Below are positions 1 through 10,339 of a DNA stretch of 64,000 nucleotides, piece after piece. The stretch comes from Cricetomys ansorgei (Eukaryota; Chordata; Mammalia; Rodentia; Nesomyidae). Position 1 is the first letter of the stretch. Each line of letters starts with the position of its first letter. Under the pieces are notes generated by a model. The model was not told where the DNA came from, did not search any database, and worked only from the letters and a program-made list of their open reading frames with translations. Position numbers and translations under genes: made by a program. The stretch is taken from assembly GCA_026225945.1 (NCBI GenBank), contig JAMJFZ010003163.1, forward strand, positions 19,962,501 to 20,026,500. Reading direction: 5' to 3'.

Positions 1-480
1 AGGCACTAATCTGTTAAACTGAACCTGGCTGGTGTCTAAAGAGGAAGCACGTGACCACATACACTAAAGCAAGACTGTCACTCCTCAACCTGTGGTATCT
101 GTACTGCAGCTGGAACTAACGAATGTACTTCCCTGGGACTTAGAACATGTGACTTGCCTGGCTCTCAGGTAGTCAGGACTGGTAGATATGAATTTGAAAT
201 GATCTTAGCTAAGGATGGGAAGGTTTTTGGTGGTGGGGTGGTGGTGGTGACTGTTGTCCTGGACCAGAGAATGGAGCTGAGGTAGGTATTCAGTCTGTGA
301 AATTCTAAGGGTGGATCCTCTTGGAGTGGGTAATTGCTAGCCAGTGTCCTCCGGGTAGGGAAGGGGTCAGGAATTGAATTTTCCAGGCTGGCTTCTGTTC
401 TCAGTCAGGAAAACTGCCATCTCTTCTCTCCATCTCCTCTCCTTTCCCTATGAGGTAGATACCTCATCTCCACCATTAGA
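1..480. other. Unique DNA, no gene seen
   Basis: No repeat or exon is recognised. A short GGT-rich run lies near 229-248. A donor-like gctgag/gtaggt lies at about 281, but no convincing acceptor or open exon precedes it. If the exon candidate at 1070 is real, this would be intron, with upstream exons left of the window. Confidence 0.4.
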
Positions 481-487
481 ATCTTTG

Positions 488-774
488 AGGTTGTATTACT
501 GGTGCATGTTTATAATCCTTACACTCAGGAGACTGAGACTGAATGGTTGTGAGTTCAAGGACAACCTGGGCTCTATAGTGAGAAAGTCTCACACACAGAC
601 TCTGTGCCAAATCTATAAGCAGACCAGGGTTGCTTTAGGGTGCTTGTAGCCATGTCTGATGACTTCAGTTCCAACTTCAGGACCTACATGGTGGAGAGGA
701 AGAACCATTGTCTTCTGATACCCACACATGAGCCTTGACACGTGTGCCTGACACTCTAGATAAATAAAGTTTTA
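488..774 (+). repeat. SINE pair: old B1-like unit plus RSINE1/B4-like unit
   Basis: The first half (about 488-598) follows the B1 body: a degraded A/B-box head, then gagttcaaggacaacctggg and an A/C-rich end. The second half (about 641-774) has the RSINE1/B4 pattern: acctacatggtggagagga, then a cacgtgtg-like segment and a taaataaagttt tail. Divergence is high, so these are old copies. Exact subfamily is uncertain. Confidence 0.6.
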
Positions 775-1069
775 AGAAGTGAGAGGGTTTGGAAGGTGGT
801 GGGTTCAGGGCTCCATTGAGGCTGGCTGGCTTGGTATGGGTGACCACAGCAAGAGTGTCTGTGGATCAAGGATCCTGAGACTACAGACCTTGGGGGGAGG
901 GGAGGACTCTGATGTTTCTTCACAGAGATCCACAGTCATGAGAGCTCAGAGTCCTGAGCACTGTTGGAGAGGGACTCCAGGATCTATATTAGAACCATGC
1001 CTCAAGGCAAGGCCCCTGGGCCTCCCTACTCAGAAACAGTAGTGGGTACCAGTTTTCCTCCCTTCGCAG

Positions 1070-1922
1070 GGCCCTCTGCAGCCTGTGGAAGCTGCGGACC
1101 ATGCCCCGTCTAATGAACAGCTCAACATCCAGGTAGAGACTGCGCATCTGAGGAGGCTGCTTAGGGAAACGTGGGTGATGGCGTGTCTCTGTCTGTCTGC
1201 TTCGGTTCCAGTTCTTGTAAAGATGCTGCCAGAAGTCAAAGGAAGGAAGTGGGTGAAACTCTTCACAGAACGTCCAGCCGAGAGTGAGCATTCGATGGTG
1301 CTGAGGATGACAACCGAGGAGACGTCTGTCCTGTCCATCCCTCTCTGGTCTGAGCAGAGGACTATCCGCTTGTCTTGGGCGACGTCTTCTCACTGCCCGA
1401 GGCAACCCTTTCCCATCCTCAGGCCCCTTATGAGGGACTGGCTCACAATTCAGCCTCTCTGGAGAGGATGGGCTCAGAGGACAGGGAGGAAGCCTTCCCT
1501 GCGGCTCTGATAATTGGCAAACTGCAGGTACCTCCTCAGTCTATCTTTGCCTCTGATAATAGATGATCTAATCTGTCTCTCTACAGCACTCCTTCTCTGA
1601 GCAGCTGACAGAGATGGAGCGATCCCATCCTTCACCCAGAGGAAGCGCGGCTTCCCAAGGAGCTCTCTCTGTCTTGCCGCAGCCCATGGGTGGCACCCTG
1701 GGAGGTTGCTGCCAGCTGCTCTCAGGCATTGTTGCCTGCGGCTGGTGGCTGGGGGAACCAACTGCAGCGTCTCTCACCAAGTGGCAAGAAATTGGACGCT
1801 TTCCTAGGCCGTGTAGTCACCCCACCGCATCCAGGGACGATTCCTACAGGCGACATCCTCCTCCTCCTCTTACAACTGTATTATCGTACGATAATAATAA
1901 ACCGTCTATGTCCGACATTTGA
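1070..1922 (+). CDS. Possible three coding exons of an unrecognised gene (3' end)
   Basis: Seen: three segments that are open in one continuous frame if spliced. Exon A is 1070-1132 (21 codons; acceptor ccttcgcag, donor cag/gtagag). Exon B is 1360-1527 (56 codons; acceptor ctgagcagag with a competing AG two bases upstream, donor cag/gtacct). Exon C is 1587-1922 (111 codons then TGA; acceptor tctctctacag). All junctions are phase 0. Exon B reads DYPLVLGDVFSLPEATLSHP at its start. Exon C contains GGTLGGCCQLL and a proline run near its end. There is no initiator ATG context, so 5' exons would lie left of the window. I recognise no domain or family. Caveats: the AATAAA at 1896 falls inside the exon C frame before the stop, the donors are only moderate, and composition is not decisive. 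Alternatives are non-coding RNA exons or chance. Confidence 0.3.
1896..1901 (+). terminator. Candidate poly(A) signal AATAAA
   Basis: An exact AATAAA hexamer follows a 16-bp perfect palindrome (1880-1895). It lies 21 bp before the stop of the exon C frame. A real signal here would put cleavage near 1911-1931, leaving almost no 3' UTR. Either the final frame is not coding or the hexamer is incidental. Confidence 0.25.
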
Positions 1923-1990
1923 AAAAAGCATAGAAAGTATTTTCATAAATGTTAGAAGACCCAGTATTTTGTTTAAGATAGAAAACAGAT

Positions 1991-2160
1991 TGGGCACAGG
2001 CCTGTCTCTAATCACTGTACTGGCGAGGAAGGAGGGATAAAGGTTCGAGGTCAGCCTGGACTGTTTATGGGACTCAGTCTTAAAACAGAGGGAATGCAGC
2101 TCAGTGGTAGCACGCTTGCCTTTGGGGGTGTGAGGGCCTTGAGAGAAAGCACGGGATTGC
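1991..2160 (+). repeat. B4-type SINE (B1 body followed by ID-like unit)
   Basis: B1-like sequence (tgggcacaggcctgtctcta, then ggttcgaggtcagcctgga) runs into an ID/tRNA-Ala-like unit with gcagctcagtggtagcacgc as its A box. This composite order is that of the rodent B4/ID_B1 family. It is not a tRNA gene: it lacks a cloverleaf and is fused to the B1 body. Confidence 0.65.
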
Positions 2161-2434
2161 AAATCAAGCCTTAGATCTTTTATCTAGCCCCTGCCTCCTC
2201 CTTCTCCCCAGCTGTAGCCATCGTCTAAGCTTTCTCATTCATGTTTTTATATCTGATCTGTTTACATCCACATTCTTCACATCATGGTCTCAGGCAACTA
2301 CTGTTTCCGCAGCACCCATGATGCTCTAGGCCAGGCCAGAGTGATGGCTGCTTGGTCTTCTAGTGATCATCATGGTAACCATGGCTGTTTCCATCCGTTC
2401 TTCTTAATGGCTCCAGGCTTAACTGTGTATAGAT

Positions 2435-2700
2435 ACTTGAGCATCAGTCACTGTGAGGAAAAGCCTGACAGAAATACTTAAGGGAAGAAAGGTTTATTTT
2501 GGCCAGTGGTTTCAGAGGGTTCAGCTGTGCTCACTTGGACCCCGTGCCGGGCAGAGCATCGCAGCAAGGATGTGTGTGGGAGCTCCTCTATTCATATCAT
2601 GGCCCACAGTAAACAGTGTGAGGCACCAAGACCTGGCCCACCTCCAGTGACGCCCTACCGCCGGCCAGGACACACCTCCTAAAGGTTCCGTACACACCCC
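2435..2700 (-). mobile_element. ERVL-MaLR solo LTR fragment (antisense)
   Basis: Reading the plus strand, cagtcactgtgaggaaaagc, ttaagggaagaaaggtttat and cacacctcctaaaggttcc follow the reverse complement of rodent MT/ORR1-type LTRs: poly(A)-signal end, T-rich stretch, then the cctcctaaaggttcc block. Only an LTR is visible, with no coding part. Confidence 0.65.
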
Positions 2701-2956
2701 AGATGTTGTCAGCTCTGTGCAGGTGGGTTAGGGAGTGTCAGGTCATGGGAAGTGTGCTTCATCTTTCTGGTGGTCAGTAAACCAGTACGGTGGGTCCTTG
2801 CTGCTGAATGACCTTGTCAGTTGAGACTTGAACCAGAAGCAAGAGGAAGGACCACAGCTCTCATCACCTACCCACATCTTCTGGTGTGTTCCCGTGGCAG
2901 CTGTCATCCTGTGTGGGATTTATGGTGAGTATAGCATTTCAAAGTGACTCCAGGAA

Positions 2957-3358
2957 CACATACACACACACACACACACACACATGCACACACATATACA
3001 CACATACACACACACATACACATACACAGAAGCTTGTATGTACACACATACATACATGCATACATACACACACACAGAGTCATGTACTCAGACACACACA
3101 CACGTACAGAGAATCATGCATGTACACACATAATGCATACACACACACATGCACACACATATACACACACACATACACATACACAGAAGCTTGTATGTAT
3201 ACACATACATACATGCTTACATACACACACACAGAGGCATATACTCAGACACACACACATATACACAGAAGCATGCATGTACACACATAATACATACACA
3301 CTCACAGGCATGAACTCACACACACATACACATGCATACACACATACACACACATGAA
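2957..3358. repeat. CA/TA-rich array with a 157-bp higher-order period
   Basis: Not a plain (CA)n. Landmarks recur: agcttgtatgta at 3031 and 3188, catgcatgtacacacataat at 3115 and 3272, atgcacacacatatacacac at 2984 and 3149. Offsets are 157 bp (165 where CA length differs), giving about 2.4 copies of a block that itself contains CA runs. Frames rich in alternating T-H residues on either strand are by-products. Confidence 0.9.
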
Positions 3359-3359
3359 G

Positions 3360-4400
3360 CATGTTGCTGGGGCAGTGGTGGCTCCAGCCTGGGATCTGGC
3401 AGGAGGCCCGGATGTGACTCATGGAGAAGTCTGAGTTCTTCAGCTGGACTGAATGTGCATTTGACGCCTGGCACCTATCATTTTGTCCCCTTGAAGTGGC
3501 TTTATCTCTCATCTGTCAGGTGGAAATTCCAACAGCTGGCTCAGAGGAATCAGGAGGTTGGCTGTGGCAGACACAATAGGTCTGGGTGGTGCTGTGAATC
3601 CCTCTCCCTCCTCCTGTCTGTCTTCTTCCCTCCATAATCTAATGCAAGGCACTCCACCTCCATGACCAGAGGAGAGAAAGGTCAGGACAGCATCCCATAG
3701 AGCCAGAATCCCTGGGAGCCCCTGCTCTCTGAGCAGAGAATGCTGGGGTGTACTTCACACCCCTTTTGCCTGCAAACAGACTCTTCTCTATTGCCATAGG
3801 ATCCTGGAGAGTTTGACCTCTTATTGACAAATGGCATGGTTTGAGTTCATTTCCTCAGAAAACTTTCTTTTGGGAAGCTTTGGAGAGAACAGCTCCTCAA
3901 GTGGAGCTATGACCCCGGGGCCAACAGTGTGAAAACTGAGAGCCAAGGTCTTCTTGGTCATTACCCACAGTTCCCCACAGGACAGAGCAGCTGCAGACTG
4001 GGTCTGTGCAGATGCACCGTGGACAGGCTGGAGAGTAACTTTGCTCTGGCTCTAACCCTGTGCTGAGAGATACCAGGATCTCAGAAATGTGCCCGAAACC
4101 CACCCCACAGTCCACATCTGGGGGAAGCCAGCCCTTCCCAGGTTTCTCTGGAGAACTTCTCTGACCAACAACCTTCCAGAACTGAAGTAGAAGACAGCAC
4201 GATTAGTGAAGATGGGGTGTTTTAAAAACTGTGATCATTGACTCCCGTTAGTCTTTAGCAATAAAATATGGACACACTCAGGCATGCATACATGCATGTA
4301 TGCATTCACAGGTACAGTTCATCCCCACTGGGAATCAGTCTGTCAGGTCTGTGCTGTCAGAGCTTGTGGCAGAGAAGCTTGGATTAGCAATCTTTAAGTG
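3360..4400. other. Unique DNA, no gene seen
   Basis: No SINE, LTR or exon is recognised. A small CATG/CATA-rich patch lies at about 4279-4306. Open frames are short and have no domain-like composition. Confidence 0.4.
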
Positions 4401-4496
4401 AGAACCATAGCAATCCACAATGCAAAGCCCAGTGCATCCTCCCGAGGTCCTGCCACTCTGTGTCCCCGGCTATCTCTGCAGCGCCAAGCTTGCTGG

Positions 4497-4795
4497 TCAC
4501 CCCTGGCCTGTTTTCAGCTTCTCATCAGGCTTCACCTTGTGCTTGGAAGTGAAGATCTGGACTGTGAGGACCATGCCACAGTGTGTCCTAAGCCATGCTT
4601 GCACTTGCCGGTTGGCTTTCTCTTCTCTCTGAGTGGAGTAAATGAACTTGGGATGTGCCCTTTTTGGGTTGCCCCTCCTTCTGGCTGGTCTGGGTCCTTC
4701 TTTAATGGTCCTTCTCCTCATCTTCATCAACAGTAGCACAGCTTGGTAGGCAGTGGTTCTAGCTAAAGCATCTTCCCCAGGAGGCATGGCCGATG
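4497..4795 (-). other. Basic-rich open frame, possible processed-pseudogene fragment
   Basis: The minus strand is open for about 96 codons and gives a strongly basic segment (MKMRRRTIKEGPRPARRRGN, then further K/R). That is unusual for random sequence. No poly(A) tract, target-site duplication or recognised parent was found, and the flanks in the same frame soon reach stops. It may be a decayed retrocopy or chance. Confidence 0.15.
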
Positions 4796-4799
4796 AGAT

Positions 4800-5540
4800 T
4801 CGAGCACTGGTTGTTGGAGCAGCTCCTGGGGTAGCACCTTGGAAGTGACTTATTTATCTGAGGAACACACCATCTATAATTCTGCTTTCCTCCTCTACTC
4901 CAAAATAGGGTTGTGAGCTTAAGCAATCTTTTTGCACCTTCAGGCAACTTTGTAGATTGAAGCCAGTTACAAGATTAGTGGAAACACAAATAGCTTGGTT
5001 TCTGGTCATTGTGAAGCACTGAGCCAGCCTTGAACAGGACTTGCTGTGTAGCTTAAGTTGTTCTTTTCTTTTGCACGGAGCCTAACCTTATTCTTACTAC
5101 TGTCTCCTAATGTGACTTTTATTTTCTACTCCTTTCTAAATAAACAGAAGCCCAGTGGGCTCTCAGTGCTACTCGTGGGGTACAGAATCTGGTACAGAGG
5201 ATTCAGACAGGCCAGAGGATCCCTTCCCTTGCCCAGAAATATAGGTAGGTGTCAAAGAAACAATGTGATTCTATCAGACAGAGGAGCTTGGTCAAAGGCC
5301 ATCACAGAACAACCAAACAACTAGAAAAAAAAAAAAGCATGTGGAAGAGGAGGTCAAAGCCTGCCACAGAGACCATGAAGAACAGCGGTCTCTCCTGCAG
5401 CGTAGGGAGCTGTTACAGGGTTACGATTCTAGCTGCACTGAGGCACTAGTGACTGGTGGTAGAGCGGGATTGGTGGAGGCCACATGGGCATAAAGGAAAG
5501 CATCAGGCATCTCCAGAAGCAGAACTGTTCTTTAATCAGA
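4800..5540. other. Unique DNA, no gene seen
   Basis: Contains an A12 run near 5324-5335 and AT-rich sequence near 5060-5150. No recognised repeat, exon or regulatory site. It ends at the first unit of the minisatellite. Confidence 0.35.
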
Positions 5541-5800
5541 ACAACTGGAGGACACCAGTTTCTCCTGGAGGACACCAGTCTCTCCTGGAGGACATCAGTC
5601 TCTCCTGGAGGACACCAATCTCTCCTGGAGGACACCAGTCTCTCCTGGAGGACACCAGTCTCTCCTGGAGGACACCAGTCTCTCCTGGAGGACACCAATC
5701 TCTCCTGGAGGACACCAATCTCTCCTGGAGGACACCAGTCTCTCCTGGAGGACACCAGTCTCTCCTGGAGGACATCAGTCTCTCCTGGAGGACACCAATC
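5541..5800. repeat. Minisatellite, 20-bp unit, 13 copies
   Basis: The unit tctcctggaggacaccagtc repeats with no length change across 13 units; the first unit is slightly divergent. Only two internal positions vary, giving three types: A (caccagtc), B (catcagtc) and C (caccaatc). The order after the first unit is A B C A A A C C A A B C. Since 20 is not a multiple of 3, each frame cycles every 60 bp with a 20-residue period and stays open on both strands. The resulting proteins are artefacts. Confidence 0.95.
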
Positions 5801-5814
5801 TCTCTGAGGGAAAG

Positions 5815-6860
5815 TAGAGTGTGCCCACCTGGAGCAGGGGGCTTGGGAGGTTATCAGGTAGAAAAGATGGAAGATTCCATCCGAAGGTCCGTTCTCCTGC
5901 AGTGTAAGTGGTAGATGACAAGAGAAGGAAGCCTTGGAGATCCTAGCACCCCACAGGTATTGTTATTGTTAGTGGAAGCTGGCTTTCCTGTCTAGAGCCT
6001 GTCAGTCCACCCAAGGCTTTCAGGTCCTTAACCCTTCAGCTGGGGACTGATGCTTACTGACACTCTGCTCAACAAGGAGATAAGTTGCCTGCTGTTCTGC
6101 GGTCAAGTGGGGGTGGGGGTAGTCCCTGAAAGTGTAGCACACATGCCAAGTGTTTGGAGCTTAGGGGAAATTAGCCCTCAATGACCCAAGCCCATGAAAT
6201 TCATATATAACAAATCTTGGGAAATATTTAGCTTTGTACAAGGTATGAATACAATTTATAGCACGCAAGAAAGTTCCAGAATGCTGAAAACAAACAAACA
6301 AACAAACCAACCTCCCAGAAAGTCAACAGAAGTGTGACTTTAGAAATTAAAACACAGCTTATATGCACTGGTAGGCAGGCTGGATGCCCTGGTTCCAGTT
6401 TACACATGCGGTCTCCTGTAACCCTCATACAACACACAGCCAGGAGGTGTTGTTGTGAATTGGCCAGAGCTTCCTCCCTGGGGCTCGCCTAGCCCCCATG
6501 CTCTGATACTCCCACCCTCTGTCTTCAGGTACCACTTCCTGAGCCTTGTAACTGTCCTGCGGTCATCAGTCCCATATAACCCCTGGGCTTGGGGCTCCTC
6601 TTTTCCCTCTCTCCCACCAGGCTGTCTCCCTCTCTCTTTTTCTCTCCCTCGTCTTCTCTCCTTGATCTCTCACCCTGCTGTGTCGTGCCCTGCCCCCCTT
6701 TTTCTCTGCCTACAGGGTCCTGTTCTACCTGACTCAGGATCCTTCCCCCTCCCCTGTAACTACTAAACTCTTACTAAAACTTGTCAGCATGCAAGCATCT
6801 AAACTCCACCCATCGAGTTCTGCACATATAAAGAATTATCACAGGTGTCATTATTGCTGC
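5815..6860. other. Unique DNA with a pyrimidine-rich tract
   Basis: An (AAAC)n-type run lies at about 6289-6307. A long C/T-rich stretch at 6590-6715 ends in tctctgcctacag, a good splice-acceptor match at 6714-6715. No matching donor or long open frame follows, so no exon is called. Confidence 0.35.
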
Positions 6861-6867
6861 TGCCTTG

Positions 6868-6955
6868 ATGATGAAATGTAGGTTCAGAGAGGTTAGGCCA
6901 CTGGTCCAAGGTCACATAGCTAGAAAGTGCTGAAACAGAAGCTAGAGCTGGGGTG
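6868..6955 (+). repeat. MIR fragment
   Basis: ggttcagagaggttaggcca, then ggtccaaggtcacatagcta and a degraded tail follow the conserved MIR core. MIR is an ancient mammalian SINE; the copy is diverged as expected. Confidence 0.75.
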
Positions 6956-6959
6956 GAGA

Positions 6960-9900
6960 GGGGCAGTATCATTTCAAAAGCCATACTTTTATCACTCAGG
7001 GACTCTTCAGTGTGGGAAGTCCTATTTGGATACCAAGGAGCCACCAACCAGAGTGCCCTGATGCACTGATTTCCTAAGGGAGCCCAGGAAACTTCATGCA
7101 CTGGCTGATGATAACAACAGAATGTATTTTCTTTAATTTCTAGAGTCAGAGCCCATATTGGTTCCATTGGACCCAAATCAAGGCACCAGCAGGGACTCTC
7201 CTCATCTACTCCAGGTTCAAGTGGCTGCCAGCATGACTTTGTTAGTGGCTTCATCACTCCATCCCTCTGGTCTATATCATAAAAATACTTCAGACTTCGC
7301 TTAAGGTTCACCCAAGCCAGGACAAAGTCAGCAGTCAAAGCCCAAAGACCCTTTCCCCATAAGGCAGCCTGGTATTAACAAACAAGCCCCCCCATTCCTC
7401 CTCCCCCAGCGGTACTGGCTCCTTTGGGCAGTGTTATCTAGTCACTCTCTCTGGCCCATGCCCAGCTGTGGAAGGGAGGCCTGCCTGTTTAAGGTCTGTT
7501 CAAATAGCCAGAACCTGCAGTGGGTTTTGTACTGCATCCGGAGCACCAACTGGAGCACCTCCCGAGGAGCACTGAATCACACAGTCCCCCACTGGTCTGC
7601 AGGTAAAGCTGCCTCCACATTCTTGGCTAAAGCTCCTCACATTCCCTTCTGTGTGGGAGTCAGAGCCAATTCGTAATAAGCAAGAGCAGTTTGACCCAGA
7701 TTAAAAGATACAATTAGTCTGTCTGCATGGTAAACCTGAAAAAGTACCACTTACAACAAGTTTTTGTTTTTTGACAAAGGAAGATGTCCTGGAAGAACAA
7801 TAAGCCCCCATTTCCCACTCCTACCACTAAGAGCCTGGTAATTTACTACAAACACCCCAGTGGGGAGACAGAACAGCCACAGAGAAGCCAGGGTGAGCAC
7901 AGGTGACCTCAGGTAGGCAGGCAAAAACCACTGGTCCATCACAGCCCAGAGGGAAGGGACCGCTGACCTAGAATGAAGGACCTTCCCATTTATCCTTGCT
8001 TCTGTGGCTGCCACAGATGTGGGGACACCCTGGACTATAGACAAAAGTCCCCCTCATTCTAGAGACTGGCTGTCCCAAGTATCAGTTAGATAGTGGCTTT
8101 GGACCATAAGGAACACCACTGGGTCTTGGGCTACATCTATCCTGTGAACTCAGCTTCTATTTGCCAAGGGACGCCAAATTGGTCAACCAAGCAAGCATTC
8201 AAGGCTGATGAGAGGCCACCCAGCTTTTCTTTTGCATCCCCGGAAGGCTGCTGCTGTCTGGCATCCCTCCTGGACTTCTAGCCCCAGGCTGCAAGGCTGT
8301 ACAGCTCCATCTTTCAGTCACTCTGTAGCACAGTCGGCTCTCCAGGCACATGGGTTCCACATCTGTGGATGCAATCGAAAATATCTGGAAAAAAATCCTG
8401 CATCTGTGCCTAACACGTGTGGGCTTTATTTTTCTTGTCTGTCCCAAAACAATACAGCATGAGAATGACCAACCCAGCATTTGTGCCTATGTAATGTTAG
8501 ACATTGTCTAAGGATTTGGGAAGATTCATAAAGCATGAAGTTGAGCTGTGAGCTGTTGTGTCTGAGATATCTGAGCATCTACTGATGGGACATCCACAGG
8601 GCTTCCTGGATTACAGATACCAGCAGATACCTTGCCGCTAGGAAAGGTTTGACTTTGTCCGGAACAACTCATGTGTTGGGGGTTAGAGAGGAAATTCCCT
8701 GGGACAGACACCTGGTGACCTGGGTGACCCGCAGCTGTCCCTAATACTGTTCTTATTTGTTGCCTACCATCTATTCTATGATCATCTGGCCAATGAGGCT
8801 AGAGTCTGCTGGGAGATTTTTTTTTTCTCTCTCTCTCTTTGTTCTTCCTATAAAAACACAGACAAGGCTCATGCCCTGTCCCCCTCTGCCCCTCTGCATG
8901 GCTTCACCAGCTGACAGCTGCAATTCCCAGCTTGACAAGAGCCAGCCTCTGACATGAGGAAAGGCTCAGAGAGCTGCTGGCCCTCCTGAAGTGGACAATG
9001 GGGCTTGATTTCTTAAAGAAAGGCGAGTTTAGAACTGTTCAAGTTGTTGGCACCTCAGTTTATCATCTGAGTGCCCAAAATGTTCCACCTGCTCTATGGG
9101 TCTGGGCGCAGCCAGCTCTGGGCACTACCACCTTGTGCCACGGTGCCTCTGGCACAAGACCTCTGCGGAGAGTTAATCTTCAAGGATGGCTGTCACTCTT
9201 TCTTGCTTACCGTTGATCATAGTTGTAAAGCATACTCAGGCCGTTTAATGCCCATTTCATCTACTGGATGAAAAGCAGCCTTATGAAAGGTATTAGCTTG
9301 TCTTTTTCTATTGTCTTTGAGGAAATTTAAATCAGGTGCAGCCTAATTGTTGTACCCAGCCCTGCGCTACACCCATAGCAACCAGTGTTCATCAGTAAGT
9401 AGATGAATGAACAACAAAATTTACAAAGGAATTAGCTGCTCTGTTCATTTGACACTTCCAGTATGTGAGGGAGCAGGAAGTGGACTGAAGCAAAAAAGGA
9501 CTACTGTGGTCCTGTCCTTGCAGCTGGTCACTTGAACAAAATCTCATCCGTGACCCTCCTCATTGGACAGATGAAACTGTATGAAAAGGTCATGACAAAT
9601 GGCATGGAAGCGTCCCCTGTTTGAAGATGGCTGCCCACCTAGCCACTGTTCTCCTTCCCACAGCGCTCCCACAGGGCACAGACACAGACCTGCGGACTAT
9701 AAGCCCGCAGCCCTAATGTACCCTTCGTTGAACTCTACTGTGGGAGCCCCAAGAACGCCAGTTTTAGAGACACATCTGATCACAGCACCTGACATTCTGG
9801 GGCCTGATGTGCTGTGTGGTGTCTTCCCTGTGTCTTCTCCGTGGTCCTTGCCAGTGACGTTGATTCCGGTGCAAACTGCATGAGAAGTGGCAACAATCTT

Positions 9901-10160
9901 CTTTTGTACAGCTCTTCTATGCCTCCCTGCCCAGGCTGGTTTACATTCCATGATTAAACTAATTTGTTTCCTGTTTGCTCCTGGCCACAGGCTTCAGATA
10001 GCTCAGCTTTGCTGCTCTGGGTTCCAAGTAGGCCATCCCCCCTGCTTGTCATTACCATCCCTCGCTAACCACATATGAGGGGGGAAGATTAGCAGGCTCA
10101 GTGCAATGTGACTCCAGAGCTGGCAGTCAGGATGCTTCTGCTACCTCTGAGAGCTGCGGG
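6960..10160. other. Mostly unique DNA, no gene seen
   Basis: About 3.2 kb with no recognised SINE, LTR or exon. A T/CT-rich tract lies at 8818-8839. The minus-strand frame over 6799-7338 is long (179 codons) but runs through the MIR and has no domain, so it was not called as a gene. Confidence 0.4.
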
Positions 10161-10164
10161 GGAT

Positions 10165-10335
10165 GGGGGGGGGGGGATGGAGGCTTGTGGCTGCTTGGGA
10201 GGAAAAGGAGGCCACCCAGCTGGGGTCACCCCTCAACTGACAGCTAACAAATGAGAATCTTCACTCATCCTGTAGATGCTGCTGACTAGAGTTGATGCAG
10301 CTAACCTCTCCCCCCCCCCCCCCCCCCCCCCCCCC
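10165..10335. repeat. G12 tract and C26 tract, 133 bp apart
   Basis: An uninterrupted G12 lies at 10165-10176 and an uninterrupted C26 at 10310-10335. The C run gives a G26 on the minus strand, a strong quadruplex former; the two tracts are also mutually complementary over 12 bp. Such runs are error-prone in sequencing, so their exact length is uncertain. Confidence 0.85.
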
Positions 10336-10339
10336 GCCG

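Noticed and set aside
1085..1510. Single unspliced 141-codon frame across the exon candidates
   Set aside because: It reads through both intron-like gaps; the spliced phase-0 model fits the AG/GT borders better, and the unspliced frame gives no protein-like composition in its second half.
2085..2160. tRNA gene (also 34890-34950 and 37259-37307)
   Set aside because: A-box/B-box-like sequences belong to ID/B4 SINEs; no complete cloverleaf and they are fused to B1 bodies.
2886..3512. Long frames of alternating Thr-His or Cys-Val residues
   Set aside because: Direct products of the CA/TG array; they appear in several frames and both strands.
5541..5800. CRISPR-like array
   Set aside because: Units are contiguous with no spacers, in a rodent genome; it is a minisatellite.
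5429..5914. Repeat protein with a 20-residue period
   Set aside because: A 20-bp unit gives a 20-residue cycle in any open frame; open frames occur on both strands, so there is no evidence of coding.
6590..6716. Exon starting after a strong polypyrimidine-AG at 6715
   Set aside because: No donor and no long open frame downstream; pyrimidine tracts of this kind are common in intergenic DNA.
6799..7338. 179-codon minus-strand open frame
   Set aside because: It overlaps the MIR fragment at its 3' part, has no recognisable domain or splice context, and frames of this size are expected in 64 kb of six-frame mammalian DNA.
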